This document shows positions 52,949 through 60,170 of a stretch of DNA of 63,631 bases, piece after piece. Within the stretch, counting starts at the first letter, position 1, and the number at the start of each line of letters is the position of its first letter. Both the position numbers and the translations under genes were made by a program. Where the stretch lies: contig NZ_MLQS01000017.1 in the NCBI RefSeq assembly GCF_001866055.1, forward strand, positions 524,376 to 588,006, given 5' to 3'. The notes under the pieces were generated by a model. The model saw only the letters and a list, made by a program, of their open reading frames with translations, had not been told where the DNA came from and made no database searches. This DNA comes from Anaerobacillus alkalidiazotrophicus. GTDB lineage: Bacteria; Bacillota; Bacilli; Bacillales_H; Anaerobacillaceae.

Positions 52949-54442
52949 ATGAATAGTAAAGAATTATTTCAACTTAAAAATCCACGTACAAAAACGTTAC
53001 ATTTAACGTGGATTGCGTTTTTTATCTCATTTTTTGCCTGGTTTAATATGGCACCTTTGGCTGGGACGATGGTTGAGTCAGTAGGGTGGTTAACAACTGA
53101 CCACATGGCAGCTCTTGCAATCTTAAACGTTGCATTAACTATTCCAGCTCGAATTGTTATTGGAATGTTACTAGATAAATACGGCCCTAGAAGAGTTTTT
53201 TCAATATTACTTATTGTGATGGCAATACCTACTTTTATGTTTGCCTTTGGTAACAATTGGATGCAATTGTTTATATCCCGGTTATTATTAAGTTCTATTG
53301 GAGCAAGTTTCGTAGTTGGGATTCGTATGGTTTCAGAATGGTTTCCACCGAAAAGTGTAGGGTTTGCCGAAGGTTTTTATGCTGGTTGGGGTAACTTTGG
53401 TTCAGCAGCTGCAGCAATTATTCTTCCATGGGTAGCAATAACCATGTTTGGTGGCGATGATGGTTGGCGTTATGCGATTGCCTTTAGTGGTATAGCGTGT
53501 CTTGTATACGGAGTTATTTATTGGTTTGTAGTTAGTGATACACCAGAAGGAAAAGTATATCAAAAGCCGAGAAAAACAGCAGCAATGGAAGTAAGCTCAT
53601 ACGGAGATATGATTCAATTAATGATTTGGACAATTCCATTAGTTGGAGCATTAGGGTTACTTTCATGGCGGTTGAAAAATTTAGAGTTTATTTCAGAGCA
53701 AGCATTAACAATTATTTATGTTATTTTGATTATCGTATGTATATATCAAATCGTTCAAATCTTAATAGTGAATTTACCAATCTTAAAGGCTGGTGTGCCT
53801 GAAGATGATAAATATAAATTTAAAAATGTCGCAGCGCTAAATACAACATATTTCGCAAATTTTGGAGCGGAGCTTGCGATTGTCTCAATGCTTCCGTTAT
53901 TCTTTTTAACGACATTTGGTTTAACAGCTACAGCTGCAGGGTTAATTGCATCTTCGTTTGCTTTTGTAAACTTATTTGCTAGACCTTTCGGTGGTTGGTT
54001 ATCAGATAAGATGACAAGTAGAAAAACAGTTATGTTAATATATATGTTTGGAATTGGACTTGGCTTAGTTGGAATGGGGATGATTAACTCTGAATGGCCT
54101 TTGGTATTAGCTGTCGCTATAACAGTATTAACGTCAATGTTCATTCAAGGAGCTGAAGGGGCAACATTTGCTGTTATCCCATTAATTAAAAAGCGTATTA
54201 CAGGACAGATTTCTGGTATGGCTGGTGCATATGGGAATGTTGGAGCTGTTGTTTACTTAACAATTTTTACTTTAGTAACTCCTCAAACCTTCTTTTTTAT
54301 CTTAGCTGGTGGAGCCTTTGTTAGTTTCTTATTTTGTCTTATTTTCTTAGATGAGCCTAAAGGGGCACACGGAGAAGAATACCAATTATCGAGTGTGGAC
54401 TTAGAACAACAATCAAGTTTAAAACAGTCAAAAGGAGCCTAA
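52949..54442 (+). CDS. Second nitrate/nitrite-type MFS transporter (NarK/NasA-like)
   Basis: 497 aa from the third ATG (MNSKELFQLK), 9 bp after TGGGGGA; two closer ATGs are in the same frame. Twelve membrane helices plus a long central insert (residues about 205-290) with two more hydrophobic stretches, so it may have fourteen. NNP-like words: FVVGIRMVSEWFPPKSVGFAEGFYAGWGNFGSA (in part) and AEGATFAVIPLI, GMAGAYGNVGAVVY. Different subfamily from the first NarK, so one may bring in nitrate and the other move nitrite. It could also be a nitrite or other anion carrier. Confidence 0.88.
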   Translation: MNSKELFQLKNPRTKTLHLTWIAFFISFFAWFNMAPLAGTMVESVGWLTTDHMAALAILNVALTIPARIVIGMLLDKYGPRRVFSILLIVMAIPTFMFAFGNNWMQLFISRLLLSSIGASFVVGIRMVSEWFPPKSVGFAEGFYAGWGNFGSAAAAIILPWVAITMFGGDDGWRYAIAFSGIACLVYGVIYWFVVSDTPEGKVYQKPRKTAAMEVSSYGDMIQLMIWTIPLVGALGLLSWRLKNLEFISEQALTIIYVILIIVCIYQIVQILIVNLPILKAGVPEDDKYKFKNVAALNTTYFANFGAELAIVSMLPLFFLTTFGLTATAAGLIASSFAFVNLFARPFGGWLSDKMTSRKTVMLIYMFGIGLGLVGMGMINSEWPLVLAVAITVLTSMFIQGAEGATFAVIPLIKKRITGQISGMAGAYGNVGAVVYLTIFTLVTPQTFFFILAGGAFVSFLFCLIFLDEPKGAHGEEYQLSSVDLEQQSSLKQSKGA

Positions 54443-54794
54443 CTAGGTTCCTTTTAATCTATCCAAAAAGTTATTTAATATGGAATAGTAGTCACATAAA
54501 ATCTGTATTACGAAATTCATCTCAGTACATAAAGAAATCTTTCTAAAAAAACAAGTTTTAATCATTAGAGTAACGTTGAGCAATTATATTACTATAAAAA
54601 AATACTGTTTATTAGAGGAGCAATTTCATATTTTTACATTTTAAATTAGGTCAAATCGGTTTTACATATCACTTACTTCATGTTACAATTTTTTAGTATT
54701 ATGTTTGTACACAAAATAGTCACAATACAATGACACTATACATATGCGATTTATACTTTTAATAATATGAATATAGTGTTAAGATAATAAAAAA

Positions 54795-54815
54795 TGTCCT
54801 GAAGTCTTCAGGATA
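54795..54815 (+). terminator. Hairpin upstream of fnr
   Basis: Stem TCCTGAAG / CTTCAGGA followed by a T-rich tail. The rest of the gap 54443-54867 is very AT-rich with no gene. No TGTGA-N6-TCACA box was found in front of fnr. Confidence 0.5.
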
Positions 54816-54867
54816 TTTATTATTAACTACAATGTTTATTAATCCTATATGAAAAGAGGTTTTCTTA

Positions 54868-55578
54868 ATGAAAAAGAAAGAGCTGGCAATGAAGCGTTTC
54901 TTTAATGAGCTGTCAAAAGAAAACCAAGAATTGTTATTATCAATAGGCTTGGAGATCAGTGCAAGCAGTGGAACGTTTTTATTCTATGAAGGGGATTTTC
55001 CTGAGAATGTTTATTTAATTCGATCAGGGAAAGTCCGTTTAAGTAAAATGACTGCAGATGGAAAAGAGTTTAGCGTTCATTTAAAGCAAAAGGATGAATT
55101 AGTTGGAGAAGTAGGACTATTTAATGATATGTCGATTAGTGTTACTGCTGAAGTAATTGAAGACTCTGTTCTAGTAAAATTTGAAAGATCCTCTTTAGAA
55201 GAGATATTTCGGAAAAATGGAGAAATTGCCGTTGCTTTTATGAAATGGTTTGCAAGACACACTCAATCGACACAGGCAAAATTCCGCGATTTAATTCTGT
55301 GTGGGAAAACAGGTGCGTTTTATTCGACATTAATTCGATTTAGTAATTCATACGGCGTTAAAACAGAAGAAGGAATTCTTATTAACGTCCAATTAACAAA
55401 TCAGGATATTGCTAATTATATTGGCACGACAAGAGAGAGTATTAATCGAATGATTAATGATCTGAAAAAGGATAACGTTATCAATGTAGATAAAGGTTAT
55501 ATCTTAGTTAAAGACATCGAATTCCTAAAAAATTACTTACATTGTGGTGACTGCCCTGTAGAAATATGTACGATTTAG
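54868..55578 (+). CDS. fnr: Anaerobic regulator Fnr, B. subtilis type
   Basis: 236 aa, ATG after AAAGAGG. Sensor barrel (SSGTFLFYEGDFPENVYLIRSGKVRL), then helix-turn-helix QLTNQDIANYIGTTRESINRMIND near residue 175. The C-terminus HCGDCPVEICTI has C226-X2-C229-X4-C234, the same CX2CX4C spacing that binds the oxygen-labile 4Fe-4S cluster in B. subtilis Fnr, whereas E. coli FNR has its cysteines at the N-terminus. It should activate the class II promoters listed in this window when oxygen is absent. Lies after two narK-type genes, as in B. subtilis narK-fnr. Confidence 0.94.
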   Translation: MKKKELAMKRFFNELSKENQELLLSIGLEISASSGTFLFYEGDFPENVYLIRSGKVRLSKMTADGKEFSVHLKQKDELVGEVGLFNDMSISVTAEVIEDSVLVKFERSSLEEIFRKNGEIAVAFMKWFARHTQSTQAKFRDLILCGKTGAFYSTLIRFSNSYGVKTEEGILINVQLTNQDIANYIGTTRESINRMINDLKKDNVINVDKGYILVKDIEFLKNYLHCGDCPVEICTI

Positions 55579-55609
55579 AAACGACATGGAACTTTTTTCA
55601 TGTCGTTTC
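55578..55609 (+). terminator. Terminator of fnr
   Basis: Perfect 11-bp stem GAAACGACATG / CATGTCGTTTC; the first base is within the stop codon. Confidence 0.75.
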
Positions 55610-55741
55610 ATTCTTTGTATATACATAAATAAATTTCATCATTCACTATCCTAATATCCTTTATTTAGTTAAGTTGAGTTGCTCATAATTACATATAGAT
55701 TTAAGGCTCGTATTAGTACCTTTTTAATTCACTTAAATAAT

Positions 55742-56287
55742 TTAAAATTCGCCTGTAGCAATGATCTTCAATTGATCACCAGTATATGTTTGTTCACCGT
55801 TTCGCGTTATTAGTTTACATTGAGTTATATAGAAATCATCATTTGTATTCTCAGCTTTTGTTGACTCTACTAAGATGCCTTCCCCAAGAAGCAATTGATT
55901 ATCATACACTTGAACCTTTTGCCCTTCCATAGAAACATGCTTAGCCCCCTCTAAAAACTGTACCCATGCGCTCCAACCGTGATATATATATGCTTCATTT
56001 CCATTATCCAAATAGCCCATCAATGCTTGATGGTCGTCGACTTTTGCTTGAATCTTTTCTACAAGTATTTTTATTATTTTGTGAAGGTGTTTATATTGTT
56101 CAAATGATAATTCTTTTGAAAATTGAAGTTTTAGTTGGTTAATAGAAGTATCATTAATAATAGTAGCCGTATAATTAGTCGTTTGTTCGTCTAAAACATA
56201 TACTCCTTCATTGTATTTGAATTGAAGTCCTCGTAATGTTTCAAAAATTGGTTGAAACCCTTTATATGTTAATATTACTTCGAGCAT
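55742..56287 (-). CDS. 181-aa hypothetical protein between fnr and ywiC
   Basis: ATG after AGGGG on the minus strand. Two parts: an N-terminal domain of about 95 residues (ILTYKGFQPIFETLRGLQF, YKHLHKIIKILVEKI) and a beta-rich C-terminal domain (HGWSAWVQFLEGAKHVSMEG, ITQCKLITRNGEQTYTGDQL). No cysteine motif, signal or membrane segment. Family not recognised. Its place in the narK-fnr-ywiC cluster and a weak Fnr-like box with a correctly placed -10 suggest an anaerobic role. In B. subtilis ywiD (arfM) lies in this neighbourhood, but similarity could not be judged. Confidence 0.75.
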   Translation of the reverse strand: MLEVILTYKGFQPIFETLRGLQFKYNEGVYVLDEQTTNYTATIINDTSINQLKLQFSKELSFEQYKHLHKIIKILVEKIQAKVDDHQALMGYLDNGNEAYIYHGWSAWVQFLEGAKHVSMEGQKVQVYDNQLLLGEGILVESTKAENTNDDFYITQCKLITRNGEQTYTGDQLKIIATGEF

Positions 56288-56321
56288 TTTGCCAACCCCT
56301 ATTAAATAATAATTTACCTAG

Positions 56322-56364
56322 ATCATAGCAAGAAAGTTCTATATGTACAGTGTAAAATATCACA
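56322..56364 (-). promoter_or_regulatory. Weak Fnr-like promoter of the 181-aa gene
   Basis: Plus-strand AGTGT-AAAATA-TCACA (56349-56364), two mismatches. TATGAT on the minus strand at 56322-56327 has exact class II spacing. Confidence 0.45.
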
Positions 56365-56467
56365 AATGCTATTCCCTTATATAATCATGAACTTCATTCA
56401 TTCATTATTCTTGTTACGAAGATATTATATATAGTTTGTTGAATCTTCCTTGACTAGATATAAATTT

Positions 56468-56625
56468 ATCCCACTCTTAAGGGGCAAGTAAGACCCCCAC
56501 CTCAAAACTTAAGAAAATCGAGAAGTTTAGGTGGGGTATAAACTGCCCCTAAAGGTCCGGTAAGTTGAACTAACAATCCAGTGGGGGATGAAGGAAAACC
56601 ACCACTGATTGGAGTTCAGCTTTAT
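56468..56625. repeat. GGGGCAG-palindrome dispersed repeat, copy B
   Basis: Starts ATCCCACTCTTAAGGGGCAA and keeps all parts of copy A: outer GGGGCA/TGCCCC, inner CCCCCACCTCAAAACTT / AAGTTTAGGTGGGG, TAAAGGTCCGGT, CAGTGGGGG / CCACCACTG, and GGAGTTCAGCTTTAT. The middle piece between the two stem groups differs from copy A. Confidence 0.85.
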
Positions 56626-56662
56626 GGGCTCTTTTTTGGTAATTATCGAATTAATAATCATT

Positions 56663-56705
56663 AGTGATAATAATCACTTTGCCTAAATTATTTTTTAAGT
56701 AAAAT
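56663..56705 (+). promoter_or_regulatory. Fnr-type promoter of ywiC
   Basis: AGTGA-TAATAA-TCACT (56663-56678), symmetric, one mismatch per half. -10 TAAAAT at 56700-56705, exact class II spacing. Confidence 0.7.
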
Positions 56706-56736
56706 AAATGTATTAAATGAGAAATGAGGGATCAAT

Positions 56737-57456
56737 ATGAATTGGTTTATACCAAGGGAGCATGGAGCTTGGGCGATGTTAATTGTTCCTTTTTTATTAG
56801 GGATGCTAGCAAGTAACCCGTTGTGGCTTCATCTGCCCTTTTTTATAGGAGTAGTAGCTTTTTATTTTGCATCAAGTCCATTTTTAACAATGATTAGAAA
56901 GCCAAATTTAAAGAAAGAAATTATTCCTTCACTTATTATTTATTTAAGTATAGGATCATTATTTACGTTTCCCATTCTATTTATTATCCCTGAAATAATT
57001 ATTATAGGGTTCCTTATTATTCCGTTCTTTCTAATCAATGTTATCTTTGCAAAACTGAAAAAGGAACGTTTATTTGTTAATGATTTTTGTGCTATTATAG
57101 CCCTGTCATTTTTAGTAGTTATTTCTTATTACATTGGCAACCGTACCATTGATCTTAGAGCGCTTATCTTAATGGTTATAAATGTTCTCTTCTTTACAGC
57201 AAGTGTATTCCATGTAAAAACATTAATTCGGGAAAAAGGTAATCAAATATTTTTATGGAAGTCTAATATGTTTCATGGTTTTACTGTTGTTTGTTTTTTA
57301 GTTTTAGCAATGCCTGTGATTTCAGTCGTCTTTTTTGTTAGTTCATTAAAGGCCTGGTTTATGCCAAAGAATAAACGTTATAAGCCGGTTCAAATTGGTT
57401 TAATTGAAATTACGAATAGTGTCATTTTTTTGGTTATAGTAGGGATATTTTTCTAA
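56737..57456 (+). CDS. ywiC: YwiC-like membrane protein
   Basis: 239 aa with about seven membrane segments. Starts with the family signature NWFIPREHGAWAMLIVPFLLG and contains FHVKTLIREKGN and KRYKPVQIGLIEITNS. In B. subtilis ywiC is an Fnr-controlled gene next to narK-fnr and the nar operon; here it also follows narK-fnr and has an Fnr-type promoter. The fold resembles UbiA-type membrane proteins only loosely; function unknown. Confidence 0.9.
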   Translation: MNWFIPREHGAWAMLIVPFLLGMLASNPLWLHLPFFIGVVAFYFASSPFLTMIRKPNLKKEIIPSLIIYLSIGSLFTFPILFIIPEIIIIGFLIIPFFLINVIFAKLKKERLFVNDFCAIIALSFLVVISYYIGNRTIDLRALILMVINVLFFTASVFHVKTLIREKGNQIFLWKSNMFHGFTVVCFLVLAMPVISVVFFVSSLKAWFMPKNKRYKPVQIGLIEITNSVIFLVIVGIFF

Positions 57457-57540
57457 TGAAACAAGTAGTTTCCTTAATAATTCACTTATTTAAATCCATA
57501 TTAATAAAAGAAAGTGATTATTATTAGGGGTGATTTATAT

Positions 57541-57723
57541 ATGGGACAAAGTCGTCAATTTACTCATGGTCAAAAAGCACCGAATAATGGTATATATGTG
57601 GAAATTGGTGAAACTGGGGATATGGTACAAAACCCCCAAAAAGTAAAGTTAAAAGCAGGAGATCATTTTCCTGAAACAAGTAATCAAAATCGCAAATGGA
57701 CATATAAAAGTAAATTTAAGTAA
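57541..57723 (+). CDS. yjzC: YjzC-family small protein
   Basis: 60 aa from ATG 8 bp after AGGGGTGA. MGQSRQFTHGQKAPNNG, then VEIGETGDMV, and KLKAGDHFPET with NRKWTYK at the end match the YjzC family found in Bacillus. Soluble, basic; function unknown. Followed by a compact terminator. Confidence 0.9.
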   Translation: MGQSRQFTHGQKAPNNGIYVEIGETGDMVQNPQKVKLKAGDHFPETSNQNRKWTYKSKFK

Positions 57724-57741
57724 CAGCTACGGCTGTTACTT
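57718..57741 (+). terminator. Terminator of the yjzC-like gene
   Basis: Perfect 10-bp stem AAGTAACAGC / GCTGTTACTT with a 4-nt loop. Confidence 0.75.
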
Positions 57742-57828
57742 ATTTAAATTTAAAAAATTTTATCAAAACTAAATAATGTACATATACACTAGCATAAACT
57801 AATAAAAACGGTTCGCGGAGGGATCTTA

Positions 57829-57954
57829 ATGGACGAAAAAAAGCAAGAACTAGAAGCTTTGTTGGCACAGTCAGAAACAAACTTAACTAATTATGGAAAA
57901 GTGAGGATTGAAGAATTGAAAAAGGAGTTATTTGAAATTGAGGATTATGAGTAA
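57829..57954 (+). CDS. 41-aa coiled-coil peptide
   Basis: ATG 7 bp after GGAGGGA; reads MDEKKQELEALLAQSETNLT to FEIEDYE. Strongly helical, with alternating Glu/Lys heptads and no cysteine or membrane segment. It lies between terminators, in its own unit, with a good ribosome site. Not recognised; could be a small sporulation or regulatory peptide. Confidence 0.6.
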   Translation: MDEKKQELEALLAQSETNLTNYGKVRIEELKKELFEIEDYE

Positions 57955-58031
57955 AATAGGCATTGTCCTATTCAAACTAAAGTATCCTTTGCATACATTA
58001 TAAAAGGAATGAAATTTGCGAGGGATTTATA

Positions 58032-58775
58032 ATGACTATAAAAGAGAGATTTTTTCTAATTGGCGAAGAGTGGAATGTTATTCATTTTCCGAAAAAACCA
58101 AATGGATTTGCAATTTTCATCATCGGTGATATAAACCATTTTGTAAATTCTAAAACTAGTTCATGGCATCAAAGACCTGCCCATTTTCAGTTTATTGAAA
58201 ACTTAAAAAATGCTGGATATACAGTCATTTACTCTAATTTGTATGGGAGACATTGGGGGAGTGCTGAAGCCTGTCATTTTTTACACCGCATTTATGATGA
58301 AGTAACGAAAAAAGAAATTTTAAATAAAAAAGTCCACATTATTGCTGAAGGGATGGGGGCATTGGTAGCTGCTCAGTTAATCCCAACAAAAGAATCATCA
58401 TTTCGCTCTATAGTCATGATTAACCCATGTCTTAACTTATCGCACTACTTTCAAACAGAAAAACGGAATAAATTCTTTTATAAACGTTTTCTAAAGGAGT
58501 TAAAGAAGGCTTATTCTATAGAGACTACGGAGTTGGAAAAGAAAATTTCTTCCATGGATATTAATATGTATAAGGCTATGCCAGTCCCGTTAAAAATTCT
58601 CCATTGTATGAATTCTACTCCTTATATGTTAGAAAACCATGTAAGACCATATGAGAAATTGTGTAATAACGGAAATGAAAGTGTAGAAGTTGCAATTTTT
58701 CTTAAAAATAAGCCACTTGAACAGTTAGCAAAGCCAACTATTGAATTTTTTAAGAAAAATGAATGTAATCTATAA
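58032..58775 (+). CDS. Alpha/beta-hydrolase-fold protein lacking the nucleophile serine
   Basis: 247 aa; ATG preceded by GAGGGAT. The order of strands and the region KVHIIAEGMGALVAAQL match a hydrolase nucleophile elbow, but the GxSxG core is AEGMG, without Ser, Cys or Asp. A strand-helix pair IVMINPCLNLSHY and a late LKILHCMNSTPYMLE follow as in lipases. Probably a non-catalytic or divergent member; no substrate suggested. Closed by a long hairpin. Confidence 0.65.
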   Translation: MTIKERFFLIGEEWNVIHFPKKPNGFAIFIIGDINHFVNSKTSSWHQRPAHFQFIENLKNAGYTVIYSNLYGRHWGSAEACHFLHRIYDEVTKKEILNKKVHIIAEGMGALVAAQLIPTKESSFRSIVMINPCLNLSHYFQTEKRNKFFYKRFLKELKKAYSIETTELEKKISSMDINMYKAMPVPLKILHCMNSTPYMLENHVRPYEKLCNNGNESVEVAIFLKNKPLEQLAKPTIEFFKKNECNL

Positions 58776-58780
58776 TTATA

Positions 58781-58863
58781 AAGTGTCAGCATACCAAACT
58801 AACTAGAATAATTACTTCTATATTCTAAGAAGATTCCTTTCATGGTTTAGCTGGCACTTTTGT
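58781..58863 (+). terminator. Terminator-like long hairpin
   Basis: Arms AAGTGTCAGC (58781-58790) and GCTGGCACTT (58850-58859) with inner AAAC/GTTT pairing, then TTTGTT. Confidence 0.65.
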
Positions 58864-59048
58864 TATGGAATAATACTTTTTTATTTTCAAATTAAGGGTA
58901 ATTTAATGAATTTCATCATTTATTATACGTGCCATTAGATATAAATTTTGTGAAGCTAGGTTTTAATAAAGTGGAAATTCACTCATTGACATAATAATTA
59001 CTGTTTTTTCATATATATAGTAAATAAATAAAACGGGGGAATTATTAT

Positions 59049-59975
59049 ATGAAAAAAATAGTAGTGACTGGCGCTCTTGGTTTTATAGGCTTTTCATTAT
59101 GCCTCCGATTGTTAGACAGAGGGTTTAAAGTAGTCGGTATTGACGGAATGATTAATAGCCAATTAAAAGAGTTTTATGAAGAAAAACTTCTTTGGATTGG
59201 TAGGAATTCTCAGTTTCATTTTATAAATAAAAGGATTGAAGATGCTGATATAAAAGCGGTTCTTAAAGGTGTAGATACAGTTTATCACATGGCCGCGGCT
59301 ACAAGTAAAGAGAGAAGTTGGGATGAACTTCCAAAAACTATTCAAGATAATGTTGGTGTTACAGAAAAAATAATTTCTGCTTGTGAGCAAAATACGAAAG
59401 TAATTTACACGTCTTCTACGCAAGTTTACGGTGAGAGAACAGGAACGATTACCGAAAATACCCCCTTGAACCCCATTACTCCATATAGTTTAACAAAGAT
59501 GGCAGCGGAAGCTTTAATTAAAAGCAAATGCAACCAATTCGGTGTACCTTATGTTATTTTTCGACTTCCAACAGTTTATGGTCCTTGGCAAAGAGATGAT
59601 ATGGCCTATTGTAAATTAATAGTAAAGAAACTTATGTCAGATAAAAATACTTCTGCCAATTCAGATCGAGTAACCGAAGATGTTTTGTATATTGAGGATA
59701 TTCTTGATACACTAATTGAAGCTGGAATAAAAGCCGAATGTAAAAATGAAGTGTTTAATTTATCAACTGGAAAAGTAAACGAATGGTTTCGAGGTTTAGC
59801 CTTAATTAGTAATAAAACAATTTCAGAACCTAGTGATAAACGATTATTAGTTAGTATAAGTAATGAAAAAGTTGTATCGCAACTGGGGTTTAAGGTTGTA
59901 ACAAATCTTGAAACGGGATTAAAAGCACAAAAAGAACACATAAAAAAATACAAGCACTTATATTTAAGACAGTAG
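59049..59975 (+). CDS. NAD-dependent nucleotide-sugar epimerase/dehydratase (extended SDR)
   Basis: 308 aa, ATG after CGGGGGAATT. Rossmann glycine motif TGALGFIGFSLC at residues 7-18, DTVYHMAAATS, catalytic YSLTK (about residue 147) with TSSTQVYGE just before it, and RLPTVYGPWQR. It probably changes a UDP- or dTDP-sugar for cell-surface polymers. The nearest relatives in Bacillus are of the UDP-glucuronate/GalE kind; substrate not decidable. A small membrane-protein gene follows 10 bp later. Confidence 0.9.
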   Translation: MKKIVVTGALGFIGFSLCLRLLDRGFKVVGIDGMINSQLKEFYEEKLLWIGRNSQFHFINKRIEDADIKAVLKGVDTVYHMAAATSKERSWDELPKTIQDNVGVTEKIISACEQNTKVIYTSSTQVYGERTGTITENTPLNPITPYSLTKMAAEALIKSKCNQFGVPYVIFRLPTVYGPWQRDDMAYCKLIVKKLMSDKNTSANSDRVTEDVLYIEDILDTLIEAGIKAECKNEVFNLSTGKVNEWFRGLALISNKTISEPSDKRLLVSISNEKVVSQLGFKVVTNLETGLKAQKEHIKKYKHLYLRQ

Positions 59976-59985
59976 GAGAGAGGCA

Positions 59986-60162
59986 ATGGGTCCAAAACAA
60001 ATCATTATTGGATTACTAGTGTTTATTATTATTACAGTTGTAACTTTTTTTCTATTAAATCTGATTCTTCAATTACCTGAAGGTGTTAGCGTTATAATTG
60101 CTATTGTTGTCGGATTATTGGCTGAAGTGTTATATCGAAAGAAAGCTAGGTCTAGAACCTAG
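59986..60162 (+). CDS. 58-aa two-helix membrane protein
   Basis: ATG after AGGAGAGAGG, 10 bp from the epimerase stop, so co-transcribed. MGPKQIIIGLLVFIIITVV and a second span around VSVIIAIVVGLLAEVLY, then a basic tail RKKARSRT. Its stop codon overlaps the prfC stop by 4 bp and lies in a bidirectional terminator. No family recognised. Confidence 0.75.
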   Translation: MGPKQIIIGLLVFIIITVVTFFLLNLILQLPEGVSVIIAIVVGLLAEVLYRKKARSRT

Positions 60163-60170
60163 CTTTCTTT
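60138..60170. terminator. Bidirectional terminator overlapping two convergent stop codons
   Basis: Perfect 14-bp stem AAAGAAAGCTAGGT / ACCTAGCTTTCTTT with a 5-nt loop. It includes the stop codons of both the 58-aa gene and prfC. Confidence 0.85.

Noticed and set aside
54443..54867. Fnr autoregulatory box before fnr
   Set aside because: No sequence close to TGTGA-N6-TCACA was found; TGTACACAAAATAGTCACA has wrong spacing.
9479..56625. CRISPR array
   Set aside because: The repeats are few, far apart, palindromic and not regularly spaced; no cas genes are present.
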